64,000 nt of DNA from the IMG/VR virus record IMGVR_UViG_3300049893_000773, positions 23,663-87,662 of that record; one strand, written 5' to 3'. Numbering within the stretch: the first letter of the stretch is position 1; each line of letters opens with the position of its first letter. The position numbers and the translations under genes were made by a program. Positions 41,752-49,263 of this stretch are shown here, piece by piece. The notes beneath the pieces are model-generated. The model saw only the letters and a list, made by a program, of their open reading frames with translations, ran no database searches and had not been told where the DNA came from. Source of the stretch: a virus.

Positions 41752-43029
41752 ATGTCCACCATGGACGTTTACATCCACCGCGATGCTGTTGGACTGTCTC
41801 AGCATCTTTTGTGCCAAGCCAATACCGGGAAGATCCTCAAGGTCAAGGATCTCCCGGATACGCCTCTCATTTACGGAATGAAGAGCCTCAACGAGGTGGC
41901 AGAGCTTCATGCCATCCCCTTGCCCCCATTCCCCCCACCAGCGCATGCAGCAGCCCTTCAAACGGCTTTGGCCGGTCAGGATGTCCCTTCCATCCCTTGG
42001 AGTCTCACGATGCCCTCCTCGGCCTTTGTAGAGGCTGTAAAGGGGCTTGGGAAATACTTGATCGACCACTTCTCTTCCCTGGACCTGACGTATTACCAGA
42101 CCCACTACCAGCAAACGTGGGATGTATTTGAGCAAATGCGGCCAGCCAAGATTGATCCCATGGCTTGGAAGGTTTTTGGAGAAGATCCAAAGGCTACAGC
42201 GGTAATTCGTTCATTTGAACCGGATCAATTGGGCTTTGCTCAGGAGGTGGTATACTCCCGCTCGACCAAGACGGGAAGGATGAAGGTGGTATCGGGTCCA
42301 CAGATCCTTGCTCTCCAAGAGAGCAAGCACTCCCTCGTGACCTCTCGGTTTGGAAAGGAGGGGAAGGTCTTCTCTTTGGATTTCCGTTCCCTTGAACCAA
42401 GGGTGGCTCTGGCCCTTGGCAACCCATCTACTATTTCTACTAATCCCCCCTTCCCTTCTCCTTCTGGTTATCTTCCACTCCCACCAACACCTACACCCTC
42501 GGACGACCTGTATGCCGATATTGCCAAGAAATTGGGCATTCAGGATATCTCAAGGGATGTGATGAAGGAAGTGATCCTCAGCCAGCTTTACGGGGCCGGT
42601 CAAGAGACGATTATTTCACGGCTGCATTCCGTCCGGGATGCGGAGGGGTTGATCGACCTTGTGACCGACTACTTCAAGCTCACGGAAATGAAGGCTCGTC
42701 TCCGAGCAGAAAATGAAGCAAATGGCCGCACCCACATCTTGAACCACTATGGAAGGTGGGTGGACACCTCTCATGCCGATGATTACATGCTCCTGAACTA
42801 CTTCATCCAGAGCACAGCCGTTGATGTGGCTCTCTACGGCTTCAAGAACATGCTCCAAGCCATTGGAACCAACCCCTTGATCGTCCCCCTCTTCCTGCGG
42901 CACGATGAGATTGTCCTGGATGTCCACAGAGACGCCGAGGCACTTCTCCCTTCCCTGTGCGCCGCAGGCTCCAGAAACATCCCTCTCTTCCCAGGCGTAT
43001 CCTTTTCTCTCGGCATCAGTCGATTTTAG
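41752..43029 (+). CDS. Compact family A DNA polymerase
   Basis: The C-terminal half carries the polymerase A motifs in order: motif A SLDFRSLEPRVAL (208-220, catalytic Asp210), the O-helix RDVMKEVILSQLYG (268-281, Arg268, Lys272, Tyr280-Gly281), the NYFIQSTAVDVAL block (349-361) and motif C LRHDEIVLDV (382-391, Asp385-Glu386). Only 425 residues, against about 600 for a Klenow-like fragment; the first 180 residues show no clear 3'-5' exonuclease motifs. A Pro-rich insert (224-250) follows motif A. A separate 5'-3' exonuclease is encoded at 48027. Start is ATG 41752 or Met4. It may be the replicative enzyme or a repair polymerase. Confidence 0.8.
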   Translation: MSTMDVYIHRDAVGLSQHLLCQANTGKILKVKDLPDTPLIYGMKSLNEVAELHAIPLPPFPPPAHAAALQTALAGQDVPSIPWSLTMPSSAFVEAVKGLGKYLIDHFSSLDLTYYQTHYQQTWDVFEQMRPAKIDPMAWKVFGEDPKATAVIRSFEPDQLGFAQEVVYSRSTKTGRMKVVSGPQILALQESKHSLVTSRFGKEGKVFSLDFRSLEPRVALALGNPSTISTNPPFPSPSGYLPLPPTPTPSDDLYADIAKKLGIQDISRDVMKEVILSQLYGAGQETIISRLHSVRDAEGLIDLVTDYFKLTEMKARLRAENEANGRTHILNHYGRWVDTSHADDYMLLNYFIQSTAVDVALYGFKNMLQAIGTNPLIVPLFLRHDEIVLDVHRDAEALLPSLCAAGSRNIPLFPGVSFSLGISRF

Positions 43030-43062
43030 CCCTCCGGTGGTATAAACCGAATCTTTCTTCTG

Positions 43063-43068
43063 TATCAT
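43063..43068 (+). promoter_or_regulatory. Possible -10 element (TATCAT) seven bases before the HD-domain gene
   Basis: TATCAT-TGGGACC-ATG resembles the arrangement at 62002-62014 (TATCAT-GCCGTC-ATG), but no good -35 was found. Confidence 0.3.
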
Positions 43069-43075
43069 TGGGACC

Positions 43076-43690
43076 ATGCAAGTAACGCCTGAACTGGAAA
43101 AGTTGATCAGCAACCACGAAAAATTGGTCAAGCTGGTCAGCGATCACGTGAAGTCTTCGCCTGAAAAGAACAAGGCGTTGCTCTCGTGCCTGGACTACAA
43201 CAAGGAGGAGTTGGTTTTGGCCCCTGCCTCCACCCGTCGGGAGTATCACGGAGCCTTTCCTGGGGGCCTTGTGGAGCATCTGTTGAGGGTTCTCAAGAAC
43301 CTGAGCTTGCTCAACAAGACCTACGAAACGAAGCTCACTCACGAGGAGATGGTGGTGACTTCCTTTTTCCACGACATTGGAAAGCTGGGAGACGATACCA
43401 ACCCCTACTACATCAAGAAGGACTCGGAGTGGCACAACTCCCACGGCATCTTCTATGAAGTCAACCCAGCCTTCACCGCTGTGAAGGTTTCGCAACTCTC
43501 CCTGTATAACCTTCAACAGAGTGGTGCTAAACTCTCCCTGAACGAATACATGGCAATCTCGAACTTCGACCGCACCGAACGCGATCCAAACCTCCCCGCA
43601 GGTTTTGAATCGAATTTGTCGATCCTGCTTCGTCAGGCCATTGGTTTCGCCTGCCACCAGGGTCGAAACAAGGACAAGGTTACCCTCTGA
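43076..43690 (+). CDS. HD-domain phosphohydrolase
   Basis: 204 residues. Metal-binding residues of the HD fold are seen in GGLVEHLLRV (His68) and TSFFHDIGKLGD (His99-Asp100), with the FPGGLVEH context common in phage and bacterial HD phosphohydrolases that act on nucleotides. The substrate is unknown. The motif YHGAFPGG precedes it as in related phage proteins. There is no ribosome-binding sequence; TATCAT lies seven bases upstream of the ATG, suggesting a leaderless mRNA. It sits between the polymerase and SSB. Confidence 0.85.
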   Translation: MQVTPELEKLISNHEKLVKLVSDHVKSSPEKNKALLSCLDYNKEELVLAPASTRREYHGAFPGGLVEHLLRVLKNLSLLNKTYETKLTHEEMVVTSFFHDIGKLGDDTNPYYIKKDSEWHNSHGIFYEVNPAFTAVKVSQLSLYNLQQSGAKLSLNEYMAISNFDRTERDPNLPAGFESNLSILLRQAIGFACHQGRNKDKVTL

Positions 43691-43765
43691 AAAAATCGTA
43701 TAAGTGTGCGAATTCATTGGAAATAAATCGCACCTGACGGTTTACAGTTCACCCCCTCTGGGCCA

Positions 43766-43859
43766 TACTTAGAAAGACAGCGAGAAATCGACTGTCCCAA
43801 TAAGCAAACCCAATTTTCAACCACAGTACAACCCATAGAACAACCCAAGGAAAAACCCA
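43766..43859 (+). promoter_or_regulatory. SSB leader with TACTTA motif and periodic AACCCA repeats
   Basis: The 171-base gap before SSB contains TACTTAG at 43766-43772 and then a G-poor leader with AACCCA at 43807, 43830, 43842 and 43854; the last three are exactly 12 bases apart and run into the start codon, with AAGGA between the last two. Such an unstructured repeated leader recalls the autoregulatory operator of T4 gene 32. The role is inferred. Confidence 0.55.
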
Positions 43860-43861
43860 AA

Positions 43862-44677
43862 ATGACACTCAATATCAAGGCCCTCGCAGACAAGTTCGCT
43901 CAGCTTTCCGGTGAGAAGAAGAAGACCTCGTATCCAACTCTTCCGTTCTGGAAGCCGACCTTGAATGAGGATGGCAAGCCACGGAGCTACAACATTCGCA
44001 TTCTGCCTTTCGACTTCTCTGGTCAGCCATTCTGCGAGATTGGCTACTACGACAACAAGAAGCTCAATCGCTTCCGCTTGGTTGCTCCAGTCCAGTTTGG
44101 AATGGAGGACCCGATTGCGGAGTTCGTGCAGGAGCTTCGCAAGGATCGTTCGAACAAGGGAGCCTGGAACACGATCAAGGGGCTCTTGCCGCAGTCGAGG
44201 TTCTACGCTCCGATCCTTGTCCGTGAGGAGAAGGAGAAGGGTGCGCAGATTTACGAGGTAAGCCGTAATCTCTGCAAGAAGTTCTACGCCAACTTCCTTG
44301 ACGAGGAGTTTGCTTCCGAGCCTCTGAACGACGCCATGGTGGGTCGTGACTTCAAGATCACTGTCTCTGCAAGCGGCAAGACGTTCACGAACGAGGCCAC
44401 TGGCAAGTCCTACCCTGTGAACGACGTGGAGATTCGTGTGGCTACCAAGTCTTCGAAGCTCCTGCCGACGCAGGAGGAAGTTGACAAGCTGCTTGCTTCC
44501 GCACCGAAGCTGATGGAGCACTTCCGGTCGCAGGTCAAGTCTGCCGATGAGCTTGGCAAGATGCTTCGCGACTACCTGAACATCGACGCTGAGTCGGTTG
44601 CGGGTACTCCTGAGATGGAAGAGGGTGCTGATGACGCTGCCCTCAAGTCGGTCGAGGATCAGTTCGACGGACTCTGA
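43862..44677 (+). CDS. Single-stranded DNA-binding protein (T4 gp32-like)
   Basis: Coats ssDNA in replication and recombination. The 271 residues have an N-terminal Lys-rich segment (FAQLSGEKKKTSYPTLPFWK), an OB-fold-like core with aromatic residues (RSYNIRILPFDFSGQPF, then IGYYDNKKLNRFRL), and an acidic Asp/Glu-rich C-terminal tail that would bind partner proteins. Size is close to T4 gp32 (301). Codon use is strongly biased, and a long leader with repeats precedes and a strong terminator follows, both fitting abundant, controlled expression. It is encoded close to the UvsX recombinase. Confidence 0.85.
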   Translation: MTLNIKALADKFAQLSGEKKKTSYPTLPFWKPTLNEDGKPRSYNIRILPFDFSGQPFCEIGYYDNKKLNRFRLVAPVQFGMEDPIAEFVQELRKDRSNKGAWNTIKGLLPQSRFYAPILVREEKEKGAQIYEVSRNLCKKFYANFLDEEFASEPLNDAMVGRDFKITVSASGKTFTNEATGKSYPVNDVEIRVATKSSKLLPTQEEVDKLLASAPKLMEHFRSQVKSADELGKMLRDYLNIDAESVAGTPEMEEGADDAALKSVEDQFDGL

Positions 44678-44699
44678 GCCAGAAAAAGACGGAAAAAAG

Positions 44700-44731
44700 G
44701 CCCTCATCGGTGAAAACTGGTGGGGGCTTTT
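44700..44731 (+). terminator. Rho-independent terminator after SSB
   Basis: GCCCTCATCGG (44700-44710) pairs with CTGGTGGGGGC (44717-44727) over 11 pairs including G-U pairs, loop TGAAAA, followed by TTTT. A-rich sequence precedes it. Same build as the MCP terminator. Confidence 0.8.
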
Positions 44732-44752
44732 GGCATTCTAGGGGCGAAAGAA

Positions 44753-45076
44753 ATGTCAACTGACGAGAACTCCTTGAAAATCTACGAGACAGCGCAGGGT
44801 ATCTTCTACTCGGCCATTCCGCCTCAGAAGATTGTCGCGACTCATCCATTGAAGACGCACACCTTTCAGGCCAGCATGGAAATCGTCAACATGCAGAAAG
44901 ATAAGGTCTATCTCAGGGACCTGAAGACGGGCGGTTTCTATCCAATGAAGCAGAAGGACTTCTTCGACCTACTCAAGAACGCCGTGATTGTTTCTGGGAT
45001 GGTAACTGCTCGTTGGGGATGGCACTTTCACCCTGATTCCGTATCGCTTGTGTGCGTTGAACAAGTGATCGAATAG
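44753..45076 (+). CDS. Small protein of unknown function between SSB and UvsX
   Basis: 107 residues. Mixed alpha/beta with VYLRDLKTGGFYPMKQKDFF and a Trp/His-rich C-terminal strand (ARWGWHFHPDSVSLVCVEQV). Not recognised. The ATG at 44753 is preferred because the upstream in-frame GTG (44720) lies within the SSB terminator. It would be read from readthrough of that terminator or from an unseen promoter. Confidence 0.6.
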   Translation: MSTDENSLKIYETAQGIFYSAIPPQKIVATHPLKTHTFQASMEIVNMQKDKVYLRDLKTGGFYPMKQKDFFDLLKNAVIVSGMVTARWGWHFHPDSVSLVCVEQVIE

Positions 45077-45137
45077 GCAATTCAACTATTCACAAACCCA
45101 AGAAAATAGCTTCCAGAGTCAAGAGAAGGAAAAAGCA

Positions 45138-46361
45138 ATGGCAAAGGCAAAGACGGTAAAGGAAACAGCTCCAGTAGCAGTGAACACAGTAATGGACAAC
45201 TCGGATGACTACGCAGCGGAATTGATCAAGCAGATCAACCGTGAAGCGAAGGATCAAGTTGCCTGGAATGTGGGTGATTCGGCTGCTCCAACGAACATCA
45301 AGCGTTGGGTCAGCACGGGTTCCGTTCTCCTGGATTACGCCATTTCCAACAAGCCGGGAGGTGGTTTCCCAGAAGGAAGGATCATTGAGATTCAAGGCCC
45401 GCCCTCGTGCGGAAAGAGCCACCTTGCCTTCCAGGCTGCAAAGAGTTGTCAACAGATGGGTGGCATCGTGGTGTACATCGACACGGAGAACGCCACGTCT
45501 CCTGACAACCTTCGGTCTCTTGGGTTGAATGTCAGCAAGAACTTCGTGTTCATCCAGAACAACTGCACGGAGGAGGTTTTCAAGTACATTGAAATGGCTA
45601 TCCTCAAGTCGCGCACCCTCAACAAGGACGTTCCAATGTTGATCATTTGGGACTCCGTTGCTGCAACCTCCCCAAAGGCCGAGCTTGAGGGAGAGTACAC
45701 TGACAACTCGATCGGACTCCAGGCTCGTGTGCTTTCCAAGGGCTTTAGGAAGATCAGCAACATCATTGCCAACGAGAAGGCCATTCTCTTGGTAATCAAC
45801 CAGCAGCGCATGAAGATTGGTGTCATGTATGGTGACCCAACTACCACCCCTGGTGGCTCTGCCATTCCGTATGCTTGCTCTGTTCGTCTCCGTGTGATGA
45901 CCGGCCAACCCATCAAGGGAGAAAAGGACAAGGTTTACGGTATCAATGCCGAGGTGAAGATCATCAAGAACAAGGTCGCTCCACCTTTCAGGGCGGCTGA
46001 ACTTTCCATCCTCTTTGGCAAGGGTGTGGTTGACGATGGTCCGCTGTTTGACGCTCTCAGGCAGTTCTGTGAGGCCAATGGGCCGGTCATCTATAACGGA
46101 AAGCGGTTGAAGATCGAAGGAGCCCAAGCCTGGAAGACCTTCTCCGTGGCAAATGCTACGGACGGTGAGGTGCTCCACGAGGTGAAGTTCTACAAGGACG
46201 AATTCCGCTCCGCAGTGTTGAATGTTCCCGAGTACAAGGAGTATGTTGATGCTCTCTGTGCAGCAGCCCTTGTTGCTGGGGATAGCACCCAACACCCATC
46301 CTTCAAGGGGGTTGACGCCAATTCTTATGAAGAAATGAAGAAGCAGGAAGACGACGAATGA
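45138..46361 (+). CDS. uvsX: RecA/UvsX-type recombinase
   Basis: Strand-exchange recombinase for recombination-dependent replication and repair. The 407 residues have Walker A GPPSCGKS (87-94), a Walker B strand MLIIWDS near 165-171, the L1/L2 region with NQQRMKIGVMYGDPTTTPGG, and IPYACSVRLRV. The N-terminal 45 residues are polar and charged, as in UvsX, and the C-terminus is acidic (KKQEDDE). AAGGA lies nine bases before the ATG. It overlaps the dUTPase start (ATGA), so the two are translated together. Confidence 0.92.
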   Translation: MAKAKTVKETAPVAVNTVMDNSDDYAAELIKQINREAKDQVAWNVGDSAAPTNIKRWVSTGSVLLDYAISNKPGGGFPEGRIIEIQGPPSCGKSHLAFQAAKSCQQMGGIVVYIDTENATSPDNLRSLGLNVSKNFVFIQNNCTEEVFKYIEMAILKSRTLNKDVPMLIIWDSVAATSPKAELEGEYTDNSIGLQARVLSKGFRKISNIIANEKAILLVINQQRMKIGVMYGDPTTTPGGSAIPYACSVRLRVMTGQPIKGEKDKVYGINAEVKIIKNKVAPPFRAAELSILFGKGVVDDGPLFDALRQFCEANGPVIYNGKRLKIEGAQAWKTFSVANATDGEVLHEVKFYKDEFRSAVLNVPEYKEYVDALCAAALVAGDSTQHPSFKGVDANSYEEMKKQEDDE

Positions 46362-46861
46362 GCATCAAGATCAAGTTCAAGAAGGTTCACCCTGAAGCCA
46401 AGCTTCCAACTCAGGCCAATGTTGGCGACGCAGCCTTCGACCTCTATTGTGTCGAGGACTTTGGGCTACAGGCCGGTCAGACCGCTTTGGTCAGGACGGG
46501 CTTGAAGCTTGCCTCGGTGGAGAACACCCATATTCAGGACATTTTCCTCCATATTGTTGGGAGAAGCCGCCTTGCCAAGGAGGGAATTTTCCCAATTGGT
46601 GGAATTGTGGATACCACCTACCGTGGCGAGATTGGAGTGTTGCTTCACAATGGCAATCCACCCAAACCGTCCATGACGAGTTGGGGCCATACCTCTCTTG
46701 TGTACCCCAGCACCTACTTCAAGGCCGGGGATCGTATCGCTCAGGTTGTGATTCAGGTGATTGCAACAAACAGCGGCATCAACAGCGTTTCCTTTGAGGA
46801 AACGGAAGAAGTCGATGCTACCACCCGTGGAGAGGGTGGATTCGGCTCAACGGGCCGCTGA
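46358..46861 (+). CDS. dut: dUTPase (trimeric type)
   Basis: Hydrolyses dUTP to dUMP, keeping uracil out of DNA and feeding thymidylate synthase. All five motifs are present: DAAFDLY (1), GRSRLAKEGI (2), GGIVDTTYRGEIGVLLHN (3), GDRIAQVVI (4) and the C-terminal TTRGEGGFGSTG (5). 167 residues, normal for the family. Start overlaps the recombinase stop. It faces the third kinase-like gene on the other strand, four bases away. Confidence 0.95.
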   Translation: MSIKIKFKKVHPEAKLPTQANVGDAAFDLYCVEDFGLQAGQTALVRTGLKLASVENTHIQDIFLHIVGRSRLAKEGIFPIGGIVDTTYRGEIGVLLHNGNPPKPSMTSWGHTSLVYPSTYFKAGDRIAQVVIQVIATNSGINSVSFEETEEVDATTRGEGGFGSTGR

Positions 46862-46865
46862 ACCC

Positions 46866-47738
46866 TCAAAAGGGGATGTCGTCCTCGTCTGAGGCTGGGG
46901 GCCTTGCTGGGGGACGAGGGGCTGTAGCTGGCTTTCGTGGTGGAGGGGGAATCACGTTGCCGTACTTGTCGTATTCCACCTCTTGCTCATGACCGTAGTC
47001 GTCCCTGTACGATCTTTCCAGGTCATTGACTTGCTGGTAGATGGACGGGTTGTACATGCTGTAGGCATCGCTCCCGAAGCCGTAGTCAATGACGACCACC
47101 CTACCATCTGGCAAGACTCCGAGTTGGTCAGCACTTGCTAGATCCAGGCCATTGCTTTCCAGGTGAGGGATGGCGAGGCAAATCTTTGCGAAGGAATCGG
47201 TGAAGTTGAGGGCTTGCTCGTATCTCTTGATTTGGGACAAGTTTCGCTCGGAGGGGTTCAGGGCTTTGAAGTAGCTGATTTGCTTCTGGATCGAGGACTT
47301 CAGGTCCTCGATGGTTTTTGATCGAAAGCAAGCGCCACTGAAAAGCTCGTGAGCCGTTTTGGCATCGACTCCAAAGAGCCTTTCAAGCTCCTCTGCTCCT
47401 TTGAGGGATTCAGCTTTCTCGGCCACGATCCATTCAAAGTGCTCATCATGCGGCTCATCAATTGCCGCCAGGACTAGCTTTACATCCCCTGGGACCTTGT
47501 GATAGAGTTGGTACTCGGTTTCGTTCTGGACGGAACCCTTGTCGCTCATGGCTACCTTGAGCACACGTCCATCACCAAGGTCGAAGACAGCCCGTGAACT
47601 ACCACTGCCAAGCTCAACCAGAGTTTGCTCCACATACTCCAAACGTTGTGGTCGGCCAACGTACTTCTTCAATTCATCGAAAGAGAAGGACTCTTCGGCC
47701 TCTTGGAGGAAATCCAGGAATTCCTTTAGTGTGTGCAT
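46866..47738 (-). CDS. Kinase-fold protein, paralog C
   Basis: 290 residues from the ATG at 47738; a longer frame to 47768 exists, but 47738 lies five bases behind TATTTA on the minus strand. Kinase-like features are the glycine loop LGSGSSRAVF (43-52), the lysine strand GRVLKVA with Lys61, an Asn/Glu helix (VQNETEYQL), the hinge-like WIVAEKA, a catalytic-loop-like GLDLASADQLGV and a DFG-like VVVIDYGFG. This copy is closest to a real kinase because the IDYG motif resembles known phosphotransferases. The N-terminal helix (LKEFLDFLQEAEE) carries L-Q-E. A Pro-rich, acidic tail ends it. It is the only minus-strand gene in the replication block. Confidence 0.7.
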   Translation of the reverse strand: MHTLKEFLDFLQEAEESFSFDELKKYVGRPQRLEYVEQTLVELGSGSSRAVFDLGDGRVLKVAMSDKGSVQNETEYQLYHKVPGDVKLVLAAIDEPHDEHFEWIVAEKAESLKGAEELERLFGVDAKTAHELFSGACFRSKTIEDLKSSIQKQISYFKALNPSERNLSQIKRYEQALNFTDSFAKICLAIPHLESNGLDLASADQLGVLPDGRVVVIDYGFGSDAYSMYNPSIYQQVNDLERSYRDDYGHEQEVEYDKYGNVIPPPPRKPATAPRPPARPPASDEDDIPF

Positions 47739-47743
47739 AAGCC

Positions 47744-47749
47744 TAAATA
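47744..47749 (-). promoter_or_regulatory. TANTTA motif five bases before the kinase-like paralog C start
   Basis: On the minus strand TATTTA-GGCTT-ATG. No ribosome-binding sequence fits, so leaderless translation is implied. Confidence 0.55.
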
Positions 47750-47766
47750 GAAGACCACGAACAGCC

Positions 47767-48030
47767 ATGGATATTGAGCACGAACTTCGTTTTCTTTGCC
47801 CTGAAGTGAAATTTAGCCGTTTTAGCGATGAGCACTTTCAGGCAGAGATCATCTGTGAGGCAAATGGCAAGGAAGCATCTCTTCATTTGCTGGAAAACAA
47901 GGTAGTGGTTACAGGTCCACTTGGCACGGATCGCCTTCCAGCGGAAATTTGTCGGATCGACGATCTTAACCATGTTGTTGATGAGGTTAGAAAGCGACTT
48001 TCCCTTGTGGAGTCAACGGTGAACCAATGA
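47767..48030 (+). CDS. Small protein of unknown function before the 5'-3' exonuclease
   Basis: 87 residues, starting at ATG 47767 (MDIEHELRFLCPEVKFS). Two strands with a helix at the C-terminus (DDLNHVVDEVRKRLSLV). Not recognised. Its stop overlaps the exonuclease start (ATGA). It starts 28 bases from the divergent kinase-like gene, so the short region between them carries both starts. Confidence 0.6.
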   Translation: MDIEHELRFLCPEVKFSRFSDEHFQAEIICEANGKEASLHLLENKVVVTGPLGTDRLPAEICRIDDLNHVVDEVRKRLSLVESTVNQ

Positions 48031-49076
48031 ATGAAAGACCCATTCTGATTATCGACGGGATGAACCTCTTCGTCCGTCACTTCATGGCGAATGACGCTGT
48101 AACGACCGTAGGGGACCCATGCGGGGGCGTTATTGGGTTCATCAAGGCTTTGCACTCACTGACCCAGCAGTTCAACCCAGTGCGCCTTTACGTCGTTTGG
48201 GAGCAAGGTGGAGGCTGTCCCAGGAGGAGGAAGCTCTTTCCCGATTACAAGGCTAACCGACTCAAGGTCAATTCCGAGTTCAAGGCCATTGGGTTGCCTC
48301 CAAATGGAGTTCCAACCAAGAAGTGGATCAAGGATGACAAGGAGAACAAGCTCACGCAGACCAAGAACCTTGTGGCTGCATTGAAGCATCTCCCTGTGTG
48401 CCAGCTTTACGTTGCAGACACGGAATGCGACGACGTGGTGGCCTATTTGGTCCAAAACAAGCTCAAAAACGTAAATGGCATGAAAATCATCGTGTCATCG
48501 GACAGGGACTTCTATCAACTCCTGGACGACCCGAACGTTCAACTCTACAACCCAGCCGATAAGTCTCTGCATGGTGGACCTATTGTGAAGGTGAAGGTTG
48601 GAAAGGAAGAGTTCGTGCACATTCCGGCCAGGAACTACGCCTTGGTCAGAACGCTCACTGGGGATGACTCAGACAACATTCCCGGCGTCCCAGGACTTGG
48701 CTTCAAAACGGCTTTGAAGCTGTTTCCTGAACTCCTGAGTGAGGACCAGAATCGCAGCGTGTCCGAGTTGGTGGAGATCGCTAAGGCCAAGTCGATGGAA
48801 AAGAAGGCTTTGAAGGCTTATGGCTCGGTGGCGTCCTGCGGAGACATGATTTGGAGGAACTGGCAGTTGATGTTCCTTACCGAATCCACCCTTTCCTACG
48901 AGCAAATCAAGAAGATCAACTTCGCGGTAGATAACTTCGAGCCGCACGTGAACAAGATGGAATTCATCCGTTCCCTCTTGAATGCGAAAATTGTCAGCAA
49001 TATCAACTACGATGCCGTGATTTACGACATGCAGGTGGCTCTGATCCACTCGTTGCAAAATTCGAATATCGGATAA
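48027..49076 (+). CDS. 5'-3' exonuclease (FEN / T4 RNase H-like)
   Basis: Removes RNA primers and flaps, doing the job of the missing 5' nuclease domain of the compact polymerase. The 349 residues have the metal-binding acidic residues in ILIIDGMNLF (Asp10), YVADTECDDVVAYL, IIVSSDRDFYQLL and TGDDSDNIPGVPGLGFKTA, the last being the helix-hairpin-helix DNA-binding block. The basic arch region KLFPDYKANR is also typical. The start overlaps the upstream stop. Direction and place before the helicase suggest a replication operon. Confidence 0.9.
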   Translation: MNERPILIIDGMNLFVRHFMANDAVTTVGDPCGGVIGFIKALHSLTQQFNPVRLYVVWEQGGGCPRRRKLFPDYKANRLKVNSEFKAIGLPPNGVPTKKWIKDDKENKLTQTKNLVAALKHLPVCQLYVADTECDDVVAYLVQNKLKNVNGMKIIVSSDRDFYQLLDDPNVQLYNPADKSLHGGPIVKVKVGKEEFVHIPARNYALVRTLTGDDSDNIPGVPGLGFKTALKLFPELLSEDQNRSVSELVEIAKAKSMEKKALKAYGSVASCGDMIWRNWQLMFLTESTLSYEQIKKINFAVDNFEPHVNKMEFIRSLLNAKIVSNINYDAVIYDMQVALIHSLQNSNIG

Positions 49077-49099
49077 AGGAAGATCAATCACGTCCATGG

Positions 49100-49114
49100 T
49101 ACTTACCTCTTACC
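49100..49114 (+). promoter_or_regulatory. TACTTA motif with TTACCTCTTACC in the helicase leader
   Basis: The 187-base gap before the helicase holds TACTTACCTCTTACC; the last 12 bases are identical to those at 53897-53908 before the SNF2 helicase. A weak hairpin CCCTCC/GGAGGG (49221-49242) lies further down. No gene was seen in this gap. Confidence 0.45.
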
Positions 49115-49263
49115 GAGGCAGTGAGCTCCACTTGTGTACCCCTTCCCTCTTCGATGCGAAAAATGCAACCAAGTGAAATGGGCGGTAAAAACCAAATCTC
49201 GCTGATGTAATCTTGTCCTCCCCTCCTTCACTTTCAGGAGGGATGACACTCAAGGAGAATCGA

